Shown piece after piece: positions 7,888-15,615 of a stretch of DNA of 64,000 bases. The notes beneath the pieces were generated by a model, which was not told the origin of the DNA, searched no databases, and worked only from the letters and a program-made list of their open reading frames with translations. The translations under genes and the position numbers were made by a program. The DNA comes from CAZDKK01 sp964506245 (lineage in GTDB: Bacteria; Eisenbacteria; RBG-16-71-46; CAIMUX01; WJJG01), in contig CAZDKK010000012.1 in assembly GCA_964506245.1 (NCBI GenBank), positions 36,966 through 100,965 of the forward strand, written 5' to 3'. The number at the start of each line of letters is the position of its first letter. Positions within the stretch are counted from its first letter, which is position 1.

Positions 7888-9714
7888 ATGCGCGCATCTG
7901 CATCTCTTGCCTGCCTCGCCCTGGGTCTCCTGGTTGTCGCCGCGATTCCCCAGTCTGTCCAGGCGCGTCCGCTGGCCGCGGCCCCCGAGGCAGCGCTCCT
8001 CACCAGCGTCTCGCCTGCGGCCGCTGCGCCGGTCTCGGCCGACGCCGCGTTGGGCCCCATCACGCTCTCCAGGGCCACGGCTGCGCAGACTCCGCCCGAA
8101 CTGCCGCCCGCCCCCAGCGGCGGCGAGCGCGGATGGCCGGTGGTGGTGCGCGAGGTTGTTGCCACCCCGGTCTTCGCCGACCTCGATGGCGACGGCACCT
8201 GTGAAATCGTGGTCGCCACCGACTGGAATGCCGCGGTCTATTCCAGCGCCGGTGTCCTGTGGCCGGGCTGGCCGGCCTATACGGGCGGCTCGCAACAGCA
8301 CGCCGCCGTCGCGGACATCGACGGCGACGAAGTGCCCGAGATTCTCCTCGGCTGCACGTATCCCTCCGCGATGATCCGCGTGTTCACCCCGCAGGGGCTG
8401 TCCAAGCCGGGCTGGCCCGTGAGCATGCCGACGCCGAACTTCACCAACACAACCTGCCCGGTGGTGGTCGATCTCGACGGCGACGACGATCTGGAGGTCG
8501 GCGCCGCCGTGGAGACGGGGGTCTACTTCTTCCATGCGGACGGCACGCCGCTGGCCGGATGGCCCTACCTGTGGCCGGTGCCGGTCAACAACACCCAGTG
8601 GTCCGCGCCGGCAGTGGGCGACCTCGACGGGGATGGCGCCCTCGAGGTCGTGGTCGCGAACGCATGCTACCCGAACTGGGGCGTGCACGTCATGCGCGCC
8701 GACGGCACGGTCATGCCGGGTTGGCCGAAGGTGATCCGGCCGGTCTTTTCCTCGCCCGCACTGGCGGATCTCGACGATGACGGGGACCTCGAGATCATCG
8801 TGCAGGAGGGCGACCCGGGCAGCCAGGGCAGCCGCCTGTGGGTGTGGCACCACACGGGCACCGTGTTCCCGGGCTGGCCGTACACCATCGCCGTCGAGGG
8901 CCACTCCTCGCGCTGCAATCCCGCGGTGGCCGATGTCGACGGGGACGGCGACCTCGAGATCGTGACAGCGACCTCCGACGGCAAGCTCCATGTCGTGCAG
9001 ACGAACGGCACCGAGTATCCAGGTTTCCCCCTGCCCACCGGTGCGCCGGATTACTCCATCATCTCCTCGCCGTCGGTGATCGACATGGACCAGAACGGTG
9101 AGCAGGAGATTTTCCAGACGTACTGGTTGGCCAATCATCAATACCTATCGGCCTGGCACCTGAACGGAAGCATCCTCACCGGCTTCCCCAAGGAGATCCA
9201 CCCGAGCAGCGACTTGAACGCGCATGCCTCGACCCACCTGCTCGACATGGAGGGCGACGGGGATCTGGATGTCGTGACCGCGGGCGCGAGCATGTCGGGC
9301 GGCCTGCTGTGGGTCTTCGAGGTCGACGGCAGCAGCTTTGATCCGGCCACCTCGGTCGCCGACTGGCCCAAGATCCGGCGCGACATGGTCAACACCGGCT
9401 GCTACCCCTCAGTCGACCCCGCTGCGGTGGAGGCGCCGAGCGGTGTGCAACTCCCGCGCCTCGTCCTGAGCAGCTGGCCGAATCCCTTCGCGGCCCGCAC
9501 CGACATCCACTACACGCTGCCCACCGCGAGCCACACGCGGCTGGTTGTCTTCGACGCGCAGGGCCGCTGCGTCGCGACGTTGGTGGACGGCCCGCGGGCG
9601 GCCGGATCGCACGTGGTCGCGTGGGACGCGCAACCCGCGCAGGCCGGCGTGTACCTCTACCGGTTGGAGGCGGGCAGCGCGAGCGCGAGCCGCAAGGTGG
9701 TGGTTCGACGCTGA
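7888..9714 (+). CDS. secreted FG-GAP repeat protein with C-terminal FlgD-like sorting domain
   Basis: Encodes 608 aa. The start at 7888 is set by GGGAGGT five bases upstream and by the signal peptide (MRASASLACLALGLLVVAA, cut near VQA). At least eight propeller repeats follow, each with a metal-loop motif (DLDGDGTCEIVVA, DLDGDGALEVVVA, DVDGDGDLEIVTA, DMEGDGDLDVVTA) alternating with PGWP motifs, the FG-GAP/VCBS-like style typical of large exported proteins in FCB-type bacteria. The last ~85 aa (WPNPFAARTDIHYTLP...VFDAQGRCVATL...GVYLYRLEAG) form the FlgD-Ig/type-A sorting domain. Likely cell-surface or secreted. Confidence 0.88.
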   Translation: MRASASLACLALGLLVVAAIPQSVQARPLAAAPEAALLTSVSPAAAAPVSADAALGPITLSRATAAQTPPELPPAPSGGERGWPVVVREVVATPVFADLDGDGTCEIVVATDWNAAVYSSAGVLWPGWPAYTGGSQQHAAVADIDGDEVPEILLGCTYPSAMIRVFTPQGLSKPGWPVSMPTPNFTNTTCPVVVDLDGDDDLEVGAAVETGVYFFHADGTPLAGWPYLWPVPVNNTQWSAPAVGDLDGDGALEVVVANACYPNWGVHVMRADGTVMPGWPKVIRPVFSSPALADLDDDGDLEIIVQEGDPGSQGSRLWVWHHTGTVFPGWPYTIAVEGHSSRCNPAVADVDGDGDLEIVTATSDGKLHVVQTNGTEYPGFPLPTGAPDYSIISSPSVIDMDQNGEQEIFQTYWLANHQYLSAWHLNGSILTGFPKEIHPSSDLNAHASTHLLDMEGDGDLDVVTAGASMSGGLLWVFEVDGSSFDPATSVADWPKIRRDMVNTGCYPSVDPAAVEAPSGVQLPRLVLSSWPNPFAARTDIHYTLPTASHTRLVVFDAQGRCVATLVDGPRAAGSHVVAWDAQPAQAGVYLYRLEAGSASASRKVVVRR

Positions 9715-9822
9715 CAGTGAAGTGCGCGATGTTTACTGCCGATAGGTGAGCAGGAGACGGCTCCGGACCGGGACACTCTCGGCCTGCCCGCTATCCCCTT
9801 TCGCTATCGGAGGTTATCGCGC

Positions 9823-10962
9823 ATGAAGCTGACGCAGTTCTGCTGCCCGCGCGACGCCGGTTGGAGCCCTGTGACGCCGGGTGCGGCGGTGGGCGCGCCG
9901 GATCTCGTCCTCGTTTTCGCCGGGGAGGAAGGCCTCCGGCGCGCCGATGCGCTGGCTGATCTGCGCCAGCGCTATCCGGCGGCGATCGTCTTCGGCTGTT
10001 CGACCGCGGGGGAGATCTGCGACACCCGGGTCCTCGACGACAGCTTGGTCGCGACGGCGGTGGAGTTCGCGCACACGCGGGTCGAGCTGACCTCGGTGCC
10101 CATCCCCCGCAGCGAGGAGAGCCGCTCCGTCGGTGAGCGGCTCGCGCGCACCTTCTCCCCGGACGGGCTCGTGCACGTGCTCGTTCTCTCCGACGGCATC
10201 CATGTCAACGGCAGCGAGCTGGTCAAGGGCCTCACCGCCGGCTTGCCGTCGAATGTGACCGTCACCGGTGGGCTCTCGGGCGACGGGACCCGCTTCGCCC
10301 AGACATACGTGCTGGCGGGAGGCGAGCCGCGGCAGAACGTCGTCGCCGCCCTGGGCTTCTACGGCGATCGCCTGCGCGTCGGGTACGCGTCGCTCGGTGG
10401 ATGGGATCCCTTCGGGCCGGATCGCCTCGTCACCCGGTCCAGCCAGAACGTTCTGTATGAACTGGATGGGAAGTCCGCCCTCGCCCTGTACAAGCAATAC
10501 CTTGGGGAGCATGCATCCGGTCTGCCCTCCACGGGTCTGCTCTTCCCCCTGAACGTGCGGGTCCCCGGGGGGAACACCCCCGTGGTCCGCACGATCCTGG
10601 CCGTTGACGAGGATGGCCAGAGCATGACCTTCGCGGGGGATGTTCCCGAGGGCAGCCACGCGCAGCTCATGCGCGCGAACTTCGACCGGCTCATCGATGG
10701 CGCCGGCGGGGCCGCGGTAACCTCCTCCGGCGCGCTCGGGGACCACCCGGCGGAGCTGGCGATCCTGATCAGCTGCGTCGGCCGCAAGCTGGTGCTCAAG
10801 CAGCGGATCGAGGAGGAAGTCGAGAGCGTGCGGGACGTGATGGGCACGGGCACGATTCTGACGGGATTCTACTCCTATGGGGAGATCTCGCCATTCACGC
10901 CGAGCGGAAAGTGTGAGCTACACAATCAGACGATGACGATCACGTCGCTGTGCGAGATATGA
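9823..10962 (+). CDS. FIST domain protein (FIST_N + FIST_C)
   Basis: Encodes 379 aa with no signal peptide. The N-terminal half (VFGCSTAGEICDTRVLDDSLVA at about 60-80, then GLSGDGTRF) matches FIST_N; the C-terminal half (GALGDHPAELAILISCVGRKLVL..., ending TGFYSYGEISPF) matches FIST_C. FIST proteins are cytoplasmic ligand sensors, proposed to bind small molecules such as amino acids, that feed histidine kinases. Here the stop overlaps the start of a PAS histidine kinase as ATGA (10959-10962), which implies translational coupling and a shared pathway. No ligand can be named. Confidence 0.9.
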   Translation: MKLTQFCCPRDAGWSPVTPGAAVGAPDLVLVFAGEEGLRRADALADLRQRYPAAIVFGCSTAGEICDTRVLDDSLVATAVEFAHTRVELTSVPIPRSEESRSVGERLARTFSPDGLVHVLVLSDGIHVNGSELVKGLTAGLPSNVTVTGGLSGDGTRFAQTYVLAGGEPRQNVVAALGFYGDRLRVGYASLGGWDPFGPDRLVTRSSQNVLYELDGKSALALYKQYLGEHASGLPSTGLLFPLNVRVPGGNTPVVRTILAVDEDGQSMTFAGDVPEGSHAQLMRANFDRLIDGAGGAAVTSSGALGDHPAELAILISCVGRKLVLKQRIEEEVESVRDVMGTGTILTGFYSYGEISPFTPSGKCELHNQTMTITSLCEI

Positions 10963-12248
10963 CCCCGGAGCGATTGCACAGCCTGCTGGTCAGGCAGCTC
11001 AAGCGTCACCTGGGTGGCGTGGACGGATGGCCGTCGGAGATGACGAGCTTCATCCGGGCCGTCAATGACGCCTACTACCAGGCCGACGCGGATCGGGTGA
11101 TGATCGAGCGGTCGCTCGATCTCAGCTCGCGGGAGCTGCTCCAGGCCACCGCCGAGATGCGGGCGGCGGTCCAGGCGCTGCCGGATGTGGTCTACATCCT
11201 GGACCGCGAAGGCACGGTGCTGGACTGCAAGGCGTCGCCCATCGCGCATCTTCTCTGCCCCGCGCACCAGCGAGTGGGCGAGCGCATCCAGGATGTGCCC
11301 GATCATCTCACGGGTAAGAAGTACGCTCGGGCGATCGCGGAGGTGCTGCAGTCGGGGGAACCGCGGAGCTTCGAGTACTCGATGAGCGCCGGGGGTGTCT
11401 GTGGCTGCTACGAGGCCCGAGTCGTCCCGATGGACGAGGGACGCTTGCTCGTCCTGGTGCGAAATGTGACCGAGCGCAGGCAGGCCGAGGAGGAGATGCG
11501 CCGGGCCCGGGAGGCGGCGGAGAACGCGGCCCTGACCAAGAGCGAGTTCCTCGCCACCATGAGCCATGAGATCCGCACGCCGATGAACGCGATCATCGGC
11601 CTGACCGAGCTGCTCCTGGACTCCGAGCTCGGTCCCGACCAGCACGAGCACGCCGAGCGCGTGCGCAGCGCGGCGGAGCTGTTGCTCAGAATCGTCAACG
11701 ACATCCTCGACTTCTCGAAGATCGAGGCCGGGCGGCTCGAGATCGAGCAGGTCGCCTTCGACGCCCGCGCGATCGCCCGGGAGGTGGTGTGCCTGGTGGG
11801 CCCGCGCGCGGTGCCCAAGAACCTGCGCCTCACCCACAGCGTGGCGCCTGAAGTGCCGGCCATGGTGTGCGGCGACCCGGGGCGCATCCGGCAGATTCTC
11901 GTCAATCTCCTCGGCAACGCGGTCAAGTTCACCGACCAGGGCGAGGTCGCGCTGCGCGTGGAGGTCGAGCAGGAGGATGACGAGACGGTGCTGCTCAGGT
12001 TCGAGGTCCAGGACACCGGGATCGGCATCGCCCCGGCCGCACTGCGGCGCTTGTTCCTCCCCTTCAGCCAGGGGGACAGCTCGACGACGCGCCGGTACGG
12101 GGGCACGGGCCTGGGGCTCGCGATCTCGCGCAGGCTGGCCGAGATGATGGGCGGCACGATCGATGTCCGCAGCCAGCTCGGGAAGGGAAGCATCTTCTGG
12201 GCCACGGTCCGGGTTGCCAAGCGGGCCGGGGCCGCGAAGTGCGCTTGA
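10959..12248 (+). CDS. PAS-domain sensor histidine kinase partnered with FIST protein
   Basis: Encodes 429 aa and starts at ATG 10959 within the ATGA overlap. There are no membrane segments. Order: a ~65-aa N-terminal region; PAS (LPDVVYILDREGTVLDCKAS, about 75-180); a short coiled coil (ERRQAEEEMRRAREAAENA); HisKA with FLATMSHEIRTPMNAIIGL (phospho-acceptor His about residue 203); and HATPase_c with N box (NLLGNAVKFT), G1 (DTGIGIAP) and G2 (GGTGLGLAIS). It ends right after the ATPase domain, so it has no receiver domain and must signal to a regulator encoded elsewhere. Soluble architecture with a FIST neighbour suggests cytoplasmic metabolite sensing. Confidence 0.9.
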   Translation: MTPERLHSLLVRQLKRHLGGVDGWPSEMTSFIRAVNDAYYQADADRVMIERSLDLSSRELLQATAEMRAAVQALPDVVYILDREGTVLDCKASPIAHLLCPAHQRVGERIQDVPDHLTGKKYARAIAEVLQSGEPRSFEYSMSAGGVCGCYEARVVPMDEGRLLVLVRNVTERRQAEEEMRRAREAAENAALTKSEFLATMSHEIRTPMNAIIGLTELLLDSELGPDQHEHAERVRSAAELLLRIVNDILDFSKIEAGRLEIEQVAFDARAIAREVVCLVGPRAVPKNLRLTHSVAPEVPAMVCGDPGRIRQILVNLLGNAVKFTDQGEVALRVEVEQEDDETVLLRFEVQDTGIGIAPAALRRLFLPFSQGDSSTTRRYGGTGLGLAISRRLAEMMGGTIDVRSQLGKGSIFWATVRVAKRAGAAKCA

Positions 12249-12291
12249 GTAGCCGGCCGGCTGGTCCCGGGTGTCGCGCGGGGAAGGTGAG

Positions 12292-12323
12292 CGGGGCCGT
12301 GGCGAGCGAAGGCCACGGCCCCG
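12292..12323. terminator. bidirectional terminator-like hairpin
   Basis: A perfect 12-bp stem (CGGGGCCGTGGC paired with GCCACGGCCCCG) and an 8-nt loop lie between convergent genes ending at 12248 and 12332. No T tract follows on either strand, so it may act by stalling or as an mRNA 3'-end stabiliser. Confidence 0.65.
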
Positions 12324-12331
12324 ATGTGCTC

Positions 12332-13042
12332 CTAGTCGAACAGCGACTTGACCGCGCCCCAGGTGGTGGTCTCCGTGGGGACCGGGCACTCGCTGATCTC
12401 CAACCTCGCGCTGTACATCACGCCGCTGACGATGAACCCCAGGTCCCGGTTGTAGATCTCGAGGCGATTCATCCCGGGGACGACGAGGCTCGTGACGTCG
12501 GCCATCGGGGCCACGGTCTGGGTGGCGTAGTTGCCGCCGAAGATGCTCGGGGAGATCGGGACGCCGTTCAGATAGACACCGTCCGGATTGGGGCCCCCGC
12601 CGGCCGGATCGCCCAGGATGTCATCCGTGGTCCAGCAGAAGCTGAAACTGGCGTGGTCGATGCACTCGGTCTGGATGCGAAACGTGTGGCAGTAGAGCGC
12701 CGAGGCTGGGGTCGCGTTGGCGTCGATCCCGATCCACCGGGCCTCGGGGTCGCACTCGAGCCCCTGGGCCCAGGCGCCGTGCGGCGTGGAGACGAAGGCA
12801 TTGGGGCCGTCGCAGGCCTGGTCGAAGTCGGCCGGGCCAAACGGGACCGAGGAGAGCGGGGCCGCGCCGCTGCCCACGCCCACGGTGATCATCGGGTCGG
12901 GGTTCCCCATGGGAGCGTTGCCGCTGCGCAAGGTGATCACCTCGAGAGCGGACGCAGAACCTACGCTGAGCGCGATGATGCCGAGGACGAGAACGATGGC
13001 AACGTGCTTCGGGTGCAACGAACAGACATGTGCAATCTTCAT
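12332..13042 (-). CDS. secreted protein with C-terminal TWGAVKSLFD tail
   Basis: Encodes 236 aa. The start at 13042 is supported by GAGAGGTGA upstream and a signal peptide (VAIVLVLGIIALSVGSASA, residues ~14-32). The mature region resembles a jelly-roll type secreted domain (paired Cys; DGVYLNGVPI; SLVVPGMNRLEIYNRD, the last seen in choice-of-anchor or bacterial Ig-like proteins). It ends ECPVPTETTTWGAVKSLFD. The tail matches the SWGxIKSMYR ends of the products at 4191 and 5203, although the rest is unrelated. No catalytic motif was seen. Export is confident; role unknown. Confidence 0.75.
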   Translation of the reverse strand: MKIAHVCSLHPKHVAIVLVLGIIALSVGSASALEVITLRSGNAPMGNPDPMITVGVGSGAAPLSSVPFGPADFDQACDGPNAFVSTPHGAWAQGLECDPEARWIGIDANATPASALYCHTFRIQTECIDHASFSFCWTTDDILGDPAGGGPNPDGVYLNGVPISPSIFGGNYATQTVAPMADVTSLVVPGMNRLEIYNRDLGFIVSGVMYSARLEISECPVPTETTTWGAVKSLFD

Positions 13043-13364
13043 GAATTCACCTCTCTATCTGAATCGTGCGAGCGATTTCGTTTGGGTTCCGGCCGCTGCT
13101 CGAGCGACGCGGAACGCTGGCCTGAACATGGGGCAGACTACTCGCGCCCCGTGTTCAAGTTCCGAATCGTGCACGATGAGCACGATGAGAGAGGCCACTT
13201 GCTTGCAGCCGTGCGACGCAGCGACCCTCGACATCGTGGATGAGGAGCCGGGGATCGTCCCCCGCCGGGATGAGGACCCAGGAGGCCGCTGCCCCCGTCT
13301 GTGCGCCCTGGCGGGACAGACATGGCCCCTTGACAACCGATACCGTGGGCGGTAACATATAGCC
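13043..13364. other. 322-bp gap upstream of the DUF4160 module
   Basis: No convincing gene. It contains the minus-strand ribosome site of the gene at 13042 and, at its far end, the DUF4160 promoter. A minus-strand stretch near 13190-13300 translates to LLIHDVEGRCVARLQASG, which resembles a piece of the FlgD-like C-terminal domain and may be a decayed relic. Confidence 0.4.
13330..13358 (+). promoter_or_regulatory. sigma70 promoter giving a predicted leaderless DUF4160 mRNA
   Basis: TTGACA (13330-13335), 17-bp spacer, TAACAT (13353-13358). Only six bases separate the -10 from the ATG at 13365, and no ribosome site is visible, so transcription should begin at or next to the start codon. Confidence 0.6.
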
Positions 13365-13559
13365 ATGTCAAAGGTCCGGCGCGGGGGCTACCTGTTCCTC
13401 ACATGGCGGGGTGACCATTCTCCTCGCCACGTTCACGTCCACCGGGACGGGAAACTCGTCTTGAAGTGGGACCTCGACAATCGCAAGGCCATGGCTGGCA
13501 GGCCCACGCGCCACGTGCTCGAGTTGATTCGCCAACTCGATGCGGAAGGACGGCTATGA
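13365..13559 (+). CDS. DUF4160 family small protein (toxin-like)
   Basis: Encodes 64 aa. It shows the DUF4160 core: a strand (GGYLFLTWRGDHSPRHVHVH) with the conserved PRHVHV motif, then KLVLKWDL and a C-terminal helix (RHVLELIRQLDAEGRL). The family is small and usually found beside a DUF2442 or HTH partner, so it is commonly treated as a putative toxin; the biochemical activity is not established. The next gene starts inside its stop (ATGA 13556-13559), the classic layout of a two-gene toxin-antitoxin operon. It has its own promoter and probably a leaderless mRNA. Confidence 0.75.
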   Translation: MSKVRRGGYLFLTWRGDHSPRHVHVHRDGKLVLKWDLDNRKAMAGRPTRHVLELIRQLDAEGRL

Positions 13560-14023
13560 AGATCCGATCCGTCACTCAGAACAACCGGCGCCGTGCCTTC
13601 GAGGTCGGCACCTGGCGGGAGCTGTTCCTCTTCCCGTACTCCAAGGCTGACCCGTCGCCGACTCCCGCTGACCCTGTGACAGAGGTTTCGGTAGATTCAG
13701 AACTGGGTCGAGAGGCCTTCACCTACCGCCTGGCTTCCGGCCAGGAAGGCTCCGTCCACATCGAGCAGGTGCTGGAATACAACCAGGATCCGAGCTATAT
13801 GCGCAACCTGCTCCTCTACAAACTGACCCTTGAGGCCCAGAAGCGGATTGAACTGAGCGGCCTCTCGCGACGGGAGATCATCCGAAGGCTAGGGACGTCC
13901 CCTGCCCAGCTCTACCGACTCTTGGACCCGACCAACTACCGCAAGTCGGTCGACAAGATGCTGTTGCTGCTGCACGTTCTCGAGTGCGATGTCGAGTTGG
14001 TCGTACGAGCACGTAGCGCCTGA
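13556..14023 (+). CDS. HTH protein paired with DUF4160 (antitoxin-like)
   Basis: Encodes 155 aa; the start is set by the ATGA overlap with the DUF4160 gene. The N-terminal ~90 aa form a compact mixed domain with the motif WRELFLFPYSKADPSPTPADPV and VHIEQVLEYNQDPSYM. The C-terminal ~60 aa carry an XRE-like helix-turn-helix (LSRREIIRRLGTSPAQLYRLLD), ending in a helix (DKMLLLLHVLECDVELVV). The domain order fits a DNA-binding antitoxin that neutralises its partner and represses the operon. Function is inferred from context and the HTH only. Confidence 0.7.
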   Translation: MKIRSVTQNNRRRAFEVGTWRELFLFPYSKADPSPTPADPVTEVSVDSELGREAFTYRLASGQEGSVHIEQVLEYNQDPSYMRNLLLYKLTLEAQKRIELSGLSRREIIRRLGTSPAQLYRLLDPTNYRKSVDKMLLLLHVLECDVELVVRARSA

Positions 14024-14446
14024 GGCGATGGAAGCGTCAGCGATCGCACCCGTTGAGACACGCCAGTTGATGCCGCTTCCAGGCCAGTGGCCGCGCGACC
14101 ACGGGATTGCTCAGCAATCGCCGGACTGACCGCATGATTGCCTGCGATGGCACACAGCAGCGGTGATGTGATCGGAATTGCTGTATTCACAAGGCGATAT
14201 GGAACCGCGGAAGTGCCGTTGGCCTCGGTGACGGATTGTAGTCTAGAATCGTCGTGCCGAGCCTGAACAGTGGCCAAAGAGGCCAATGTGATGCCAAGGA
14301 CGAGTGCCGACGCCGATGTGGTGCAACGAAACGAGTCGGCAGGAGTTCGCCATGGGGCAAGGGTCTTGCGTCCCCGCTTGGCACCCAGTCGGCTTGTCAT
14401 CGGCACAGGCCAGATGGGTGGCGGTGGGCGCTGAGTGAGAGCCTGA
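14024..14446. other. 423-bp gap without a convincing gene
   Basis: No plus-strand gene was seen. A minus-strand open frame with a signal-peptide-like stretch (ALVLGITLASLATVQA) crosses it but runs into the 3' end of the HTH gene and has no visible ribosome site, so it is not called. The composition is more mixed than in the neighbouring operons, as is common beside toxin-antitoxin islands. Confidence 0.35.
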
Positions 14447-14911
14447 ATGGATATCATCAAGGAACTCCAGGGTATTGTCGCGACACTGGAACTGGAAGGC
14501 GTCGACTATGCCCTCTGCGGCGGTCTCGCGATGGCTGTGTACGCGATGCCCCGTGCCACCTTGGATATCGATCTCATGCTCCAGACCGATTCCCTTGATG
14601 AAGCGGGGCGCGCCCTTGCGCCGTTGGGATTCATGATGAGCAGCGCGCCAATAGAATTCCATGGCGGGGACATCAAGATCTCGCGATTCACCAAGATCGA
14701 CCCCCGCACGCGGGAAGCACTCATTCTTGACTTCCTTCTCGTGACCGAGAAGACCAAGGCGGCCTGGGATTCTCGCCGCGACTTCGAATGGGAGGGACGG
14801 AAGCTCCGAGTCGTGTCCCCTGAAGGTCTGATTCTCTTGAAAGAGCTCCGTCGAAGCGGGACGGATCAAGACGACATTGACTACCTCAGGAGCATAGCTG
14901 ATGAAGATTGA
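14447..14911 (+). CDS. nucleotidyltransferase-fold protein (DUF6036/AbiEii-like)
   Basis: Encodes 154 aa. The N-terminus has the minimal nucleotidyltransferase signature: VDYALCGGLAMAVYAMPRATLDIDLML, giving the GG motif, a conserved Arg and the DID metal pair. LDFLLVTE supplies the likely third acidic strand, and VVSPEGLILLKELRRSGTDQDDIDYL is the typical tail of DUF6036/AbiEii-type proteins. Relatives act in toxin-antitoxin or abortive-infection systems by transferring nucleotides to tRNA or proteins. It is followed by an overlapping 55-aa partner gene at 14901. Catalytic residues look intact; the substrate is unknown. Confidence 0.75.
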   Translation: MDIIKELQGIVATLELEGVDYALCGGLAMAVYAMPRATLDIDLMLQTDSLDEAGRALAPLGFMMSSAPIEFHGGDIKISRFTKIDPRTREALILDFLLVTEKTKAAWDSRRDFEWEGRKLRVVSPEGLILLKELRRSGTDQDDIDYLRSIADED

Positions 14912-15068
14912 CATGAGTTCGGCGGCCATTCGCCAGCGCCTCGAGCAAGTCAGGGCACTGCGACAGCTATGCTTGTCCTTAGCCCGATCGACCGCGGGAC
15001 GTCAAGTGATCGAGAGATTCCCGGCGAACAACAAGGTTCGCCGGACCTCGCTAGCACTCGGCCGCTGA
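14901..15068 (+). CDS. 55-aa partner of the nucleotidyltransferase
   Basis: This small gene overlaps the nucleotidyltransferase 3' end by 11 bp (ATG 14901, stop TGA 15066-15068). The product begins MKIDMSSAAIRQRLEQVRAL and continues with RQLCLSLARS; it is basic and mainly helical. The overlap and tiny size indicate translational coupling, and similar short helical partners follow nucleotidyltransferases of this type in other genomes (recollection, not checked). It may be the antitoxin or adaptor. No domain name can be given. Confidence 0.6.
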   Translation: MKIDMSSAAIRQRLEQVRALRQLCLSLARSTAGRQVIERFPANNKVRRTSLALGR

Positions 15069-15227
15069 CCTTCGCGCTATGCTTCCAGAGGACACCCTGC
15101 GTGAACGGATGGAGGGGCGTCCTGCCATCGAAGCGCCGTGCATGCCCGGGATCGAAGCGGATCGGCGACCCTCCGGATTCTGACCGTCTGAAGGATCATA
15201 GCGGGGTGCCGGGTCACGAGTGGATGC

Positions 15228-15246
15228 TGTAACTGCCGTAGTTACA
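15228..15246. promoter_or_regulatory. inverted-repeat operator candidate upstream of brnTA
   Basis: TGTAACT-GCCGT-AGTTACA is a perfect 7-bp inverted repeat with a 5-nt spacer, 66 bp upstream of brnT. A -10-like TATACT lies at 15288-15293. BrnA-type antitoxins are DNA-binding and autoregulatory, so this is a reasonable operator candidate. Confidence 0.5.
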
Positions 15247-15312
15247 ATTAAATAGGCAACTGCCACCATTTGGCCCTTGGCGGAACGTATACTTTGCCGA
15301 TGTACGCATCCT

Positions 15313-15615
15313 ATGGGCGTCATGGATGAGCTAGCCAGATGTACCGGCTTCCAGTGGGACGAGGTCAACTTCCTCAAGAGCTGGGAGCGACACGGGGTGC
15401 GCCCAGGCGAGTGCGAACAGGTCTTCTTCAGCCGTCCGCTCATCGTTGTTCTGGATGAGACGCATTCGGACAAGGAGCCGCGTTTCTACGCCCTTGGACA
15501 AACAGACGCAACCAGACGGCTGTTCATGGTCTTCACGATTCTCGGCACTCTGATCCGGGTGATCTCGGCCCGGGACATGAGCCGGAAGGAAAGAAAGGCG
15601 TACGAGCAGGCATGA
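15313..15615 (+). CDS. brnT: BrnT-family ribonuclease toxin
   Basis: Encodes 100 aa from ATG 15313 (ATG 15322 also possible; the ribosome site is weak). The sequence follows BrnT: FQWDEVNFLKSWERHGV near the N-terminus, VFFSRPLIVVLDETHSDKEP, RFYALGQTDATRRLFMVFTI and the hallmark IRVISARDMSRKERKAYE. BrnT is a RelE-like-fold ribonuclease that cleaves RNA and inhibits translation; its catalytic Arg/His/Asp region appears intact. The stop overlaps the brnA start as ATGA, the standard toxin-first order of brnTA. Confidence 0.9.
   Translation: MGVMDELARCTGFQWDEVNFLKSWERHGVRPGECEQVFFSRPLIVVLDETHSDKEPRFYALGQTDATRRLFMVFTILGTLIRVISARDMSRKERKAYEQA

Noticed and set aside
13936..14460. Minus-strand frame with a signal-peptide-like segment across the 14.0-14.4 kb gap.
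   Set aside because: Overlaps the 3' part of the HTH antitoxin gene and has no ribosome site; composition beyond the hydrophobic stretch is not protein-like.
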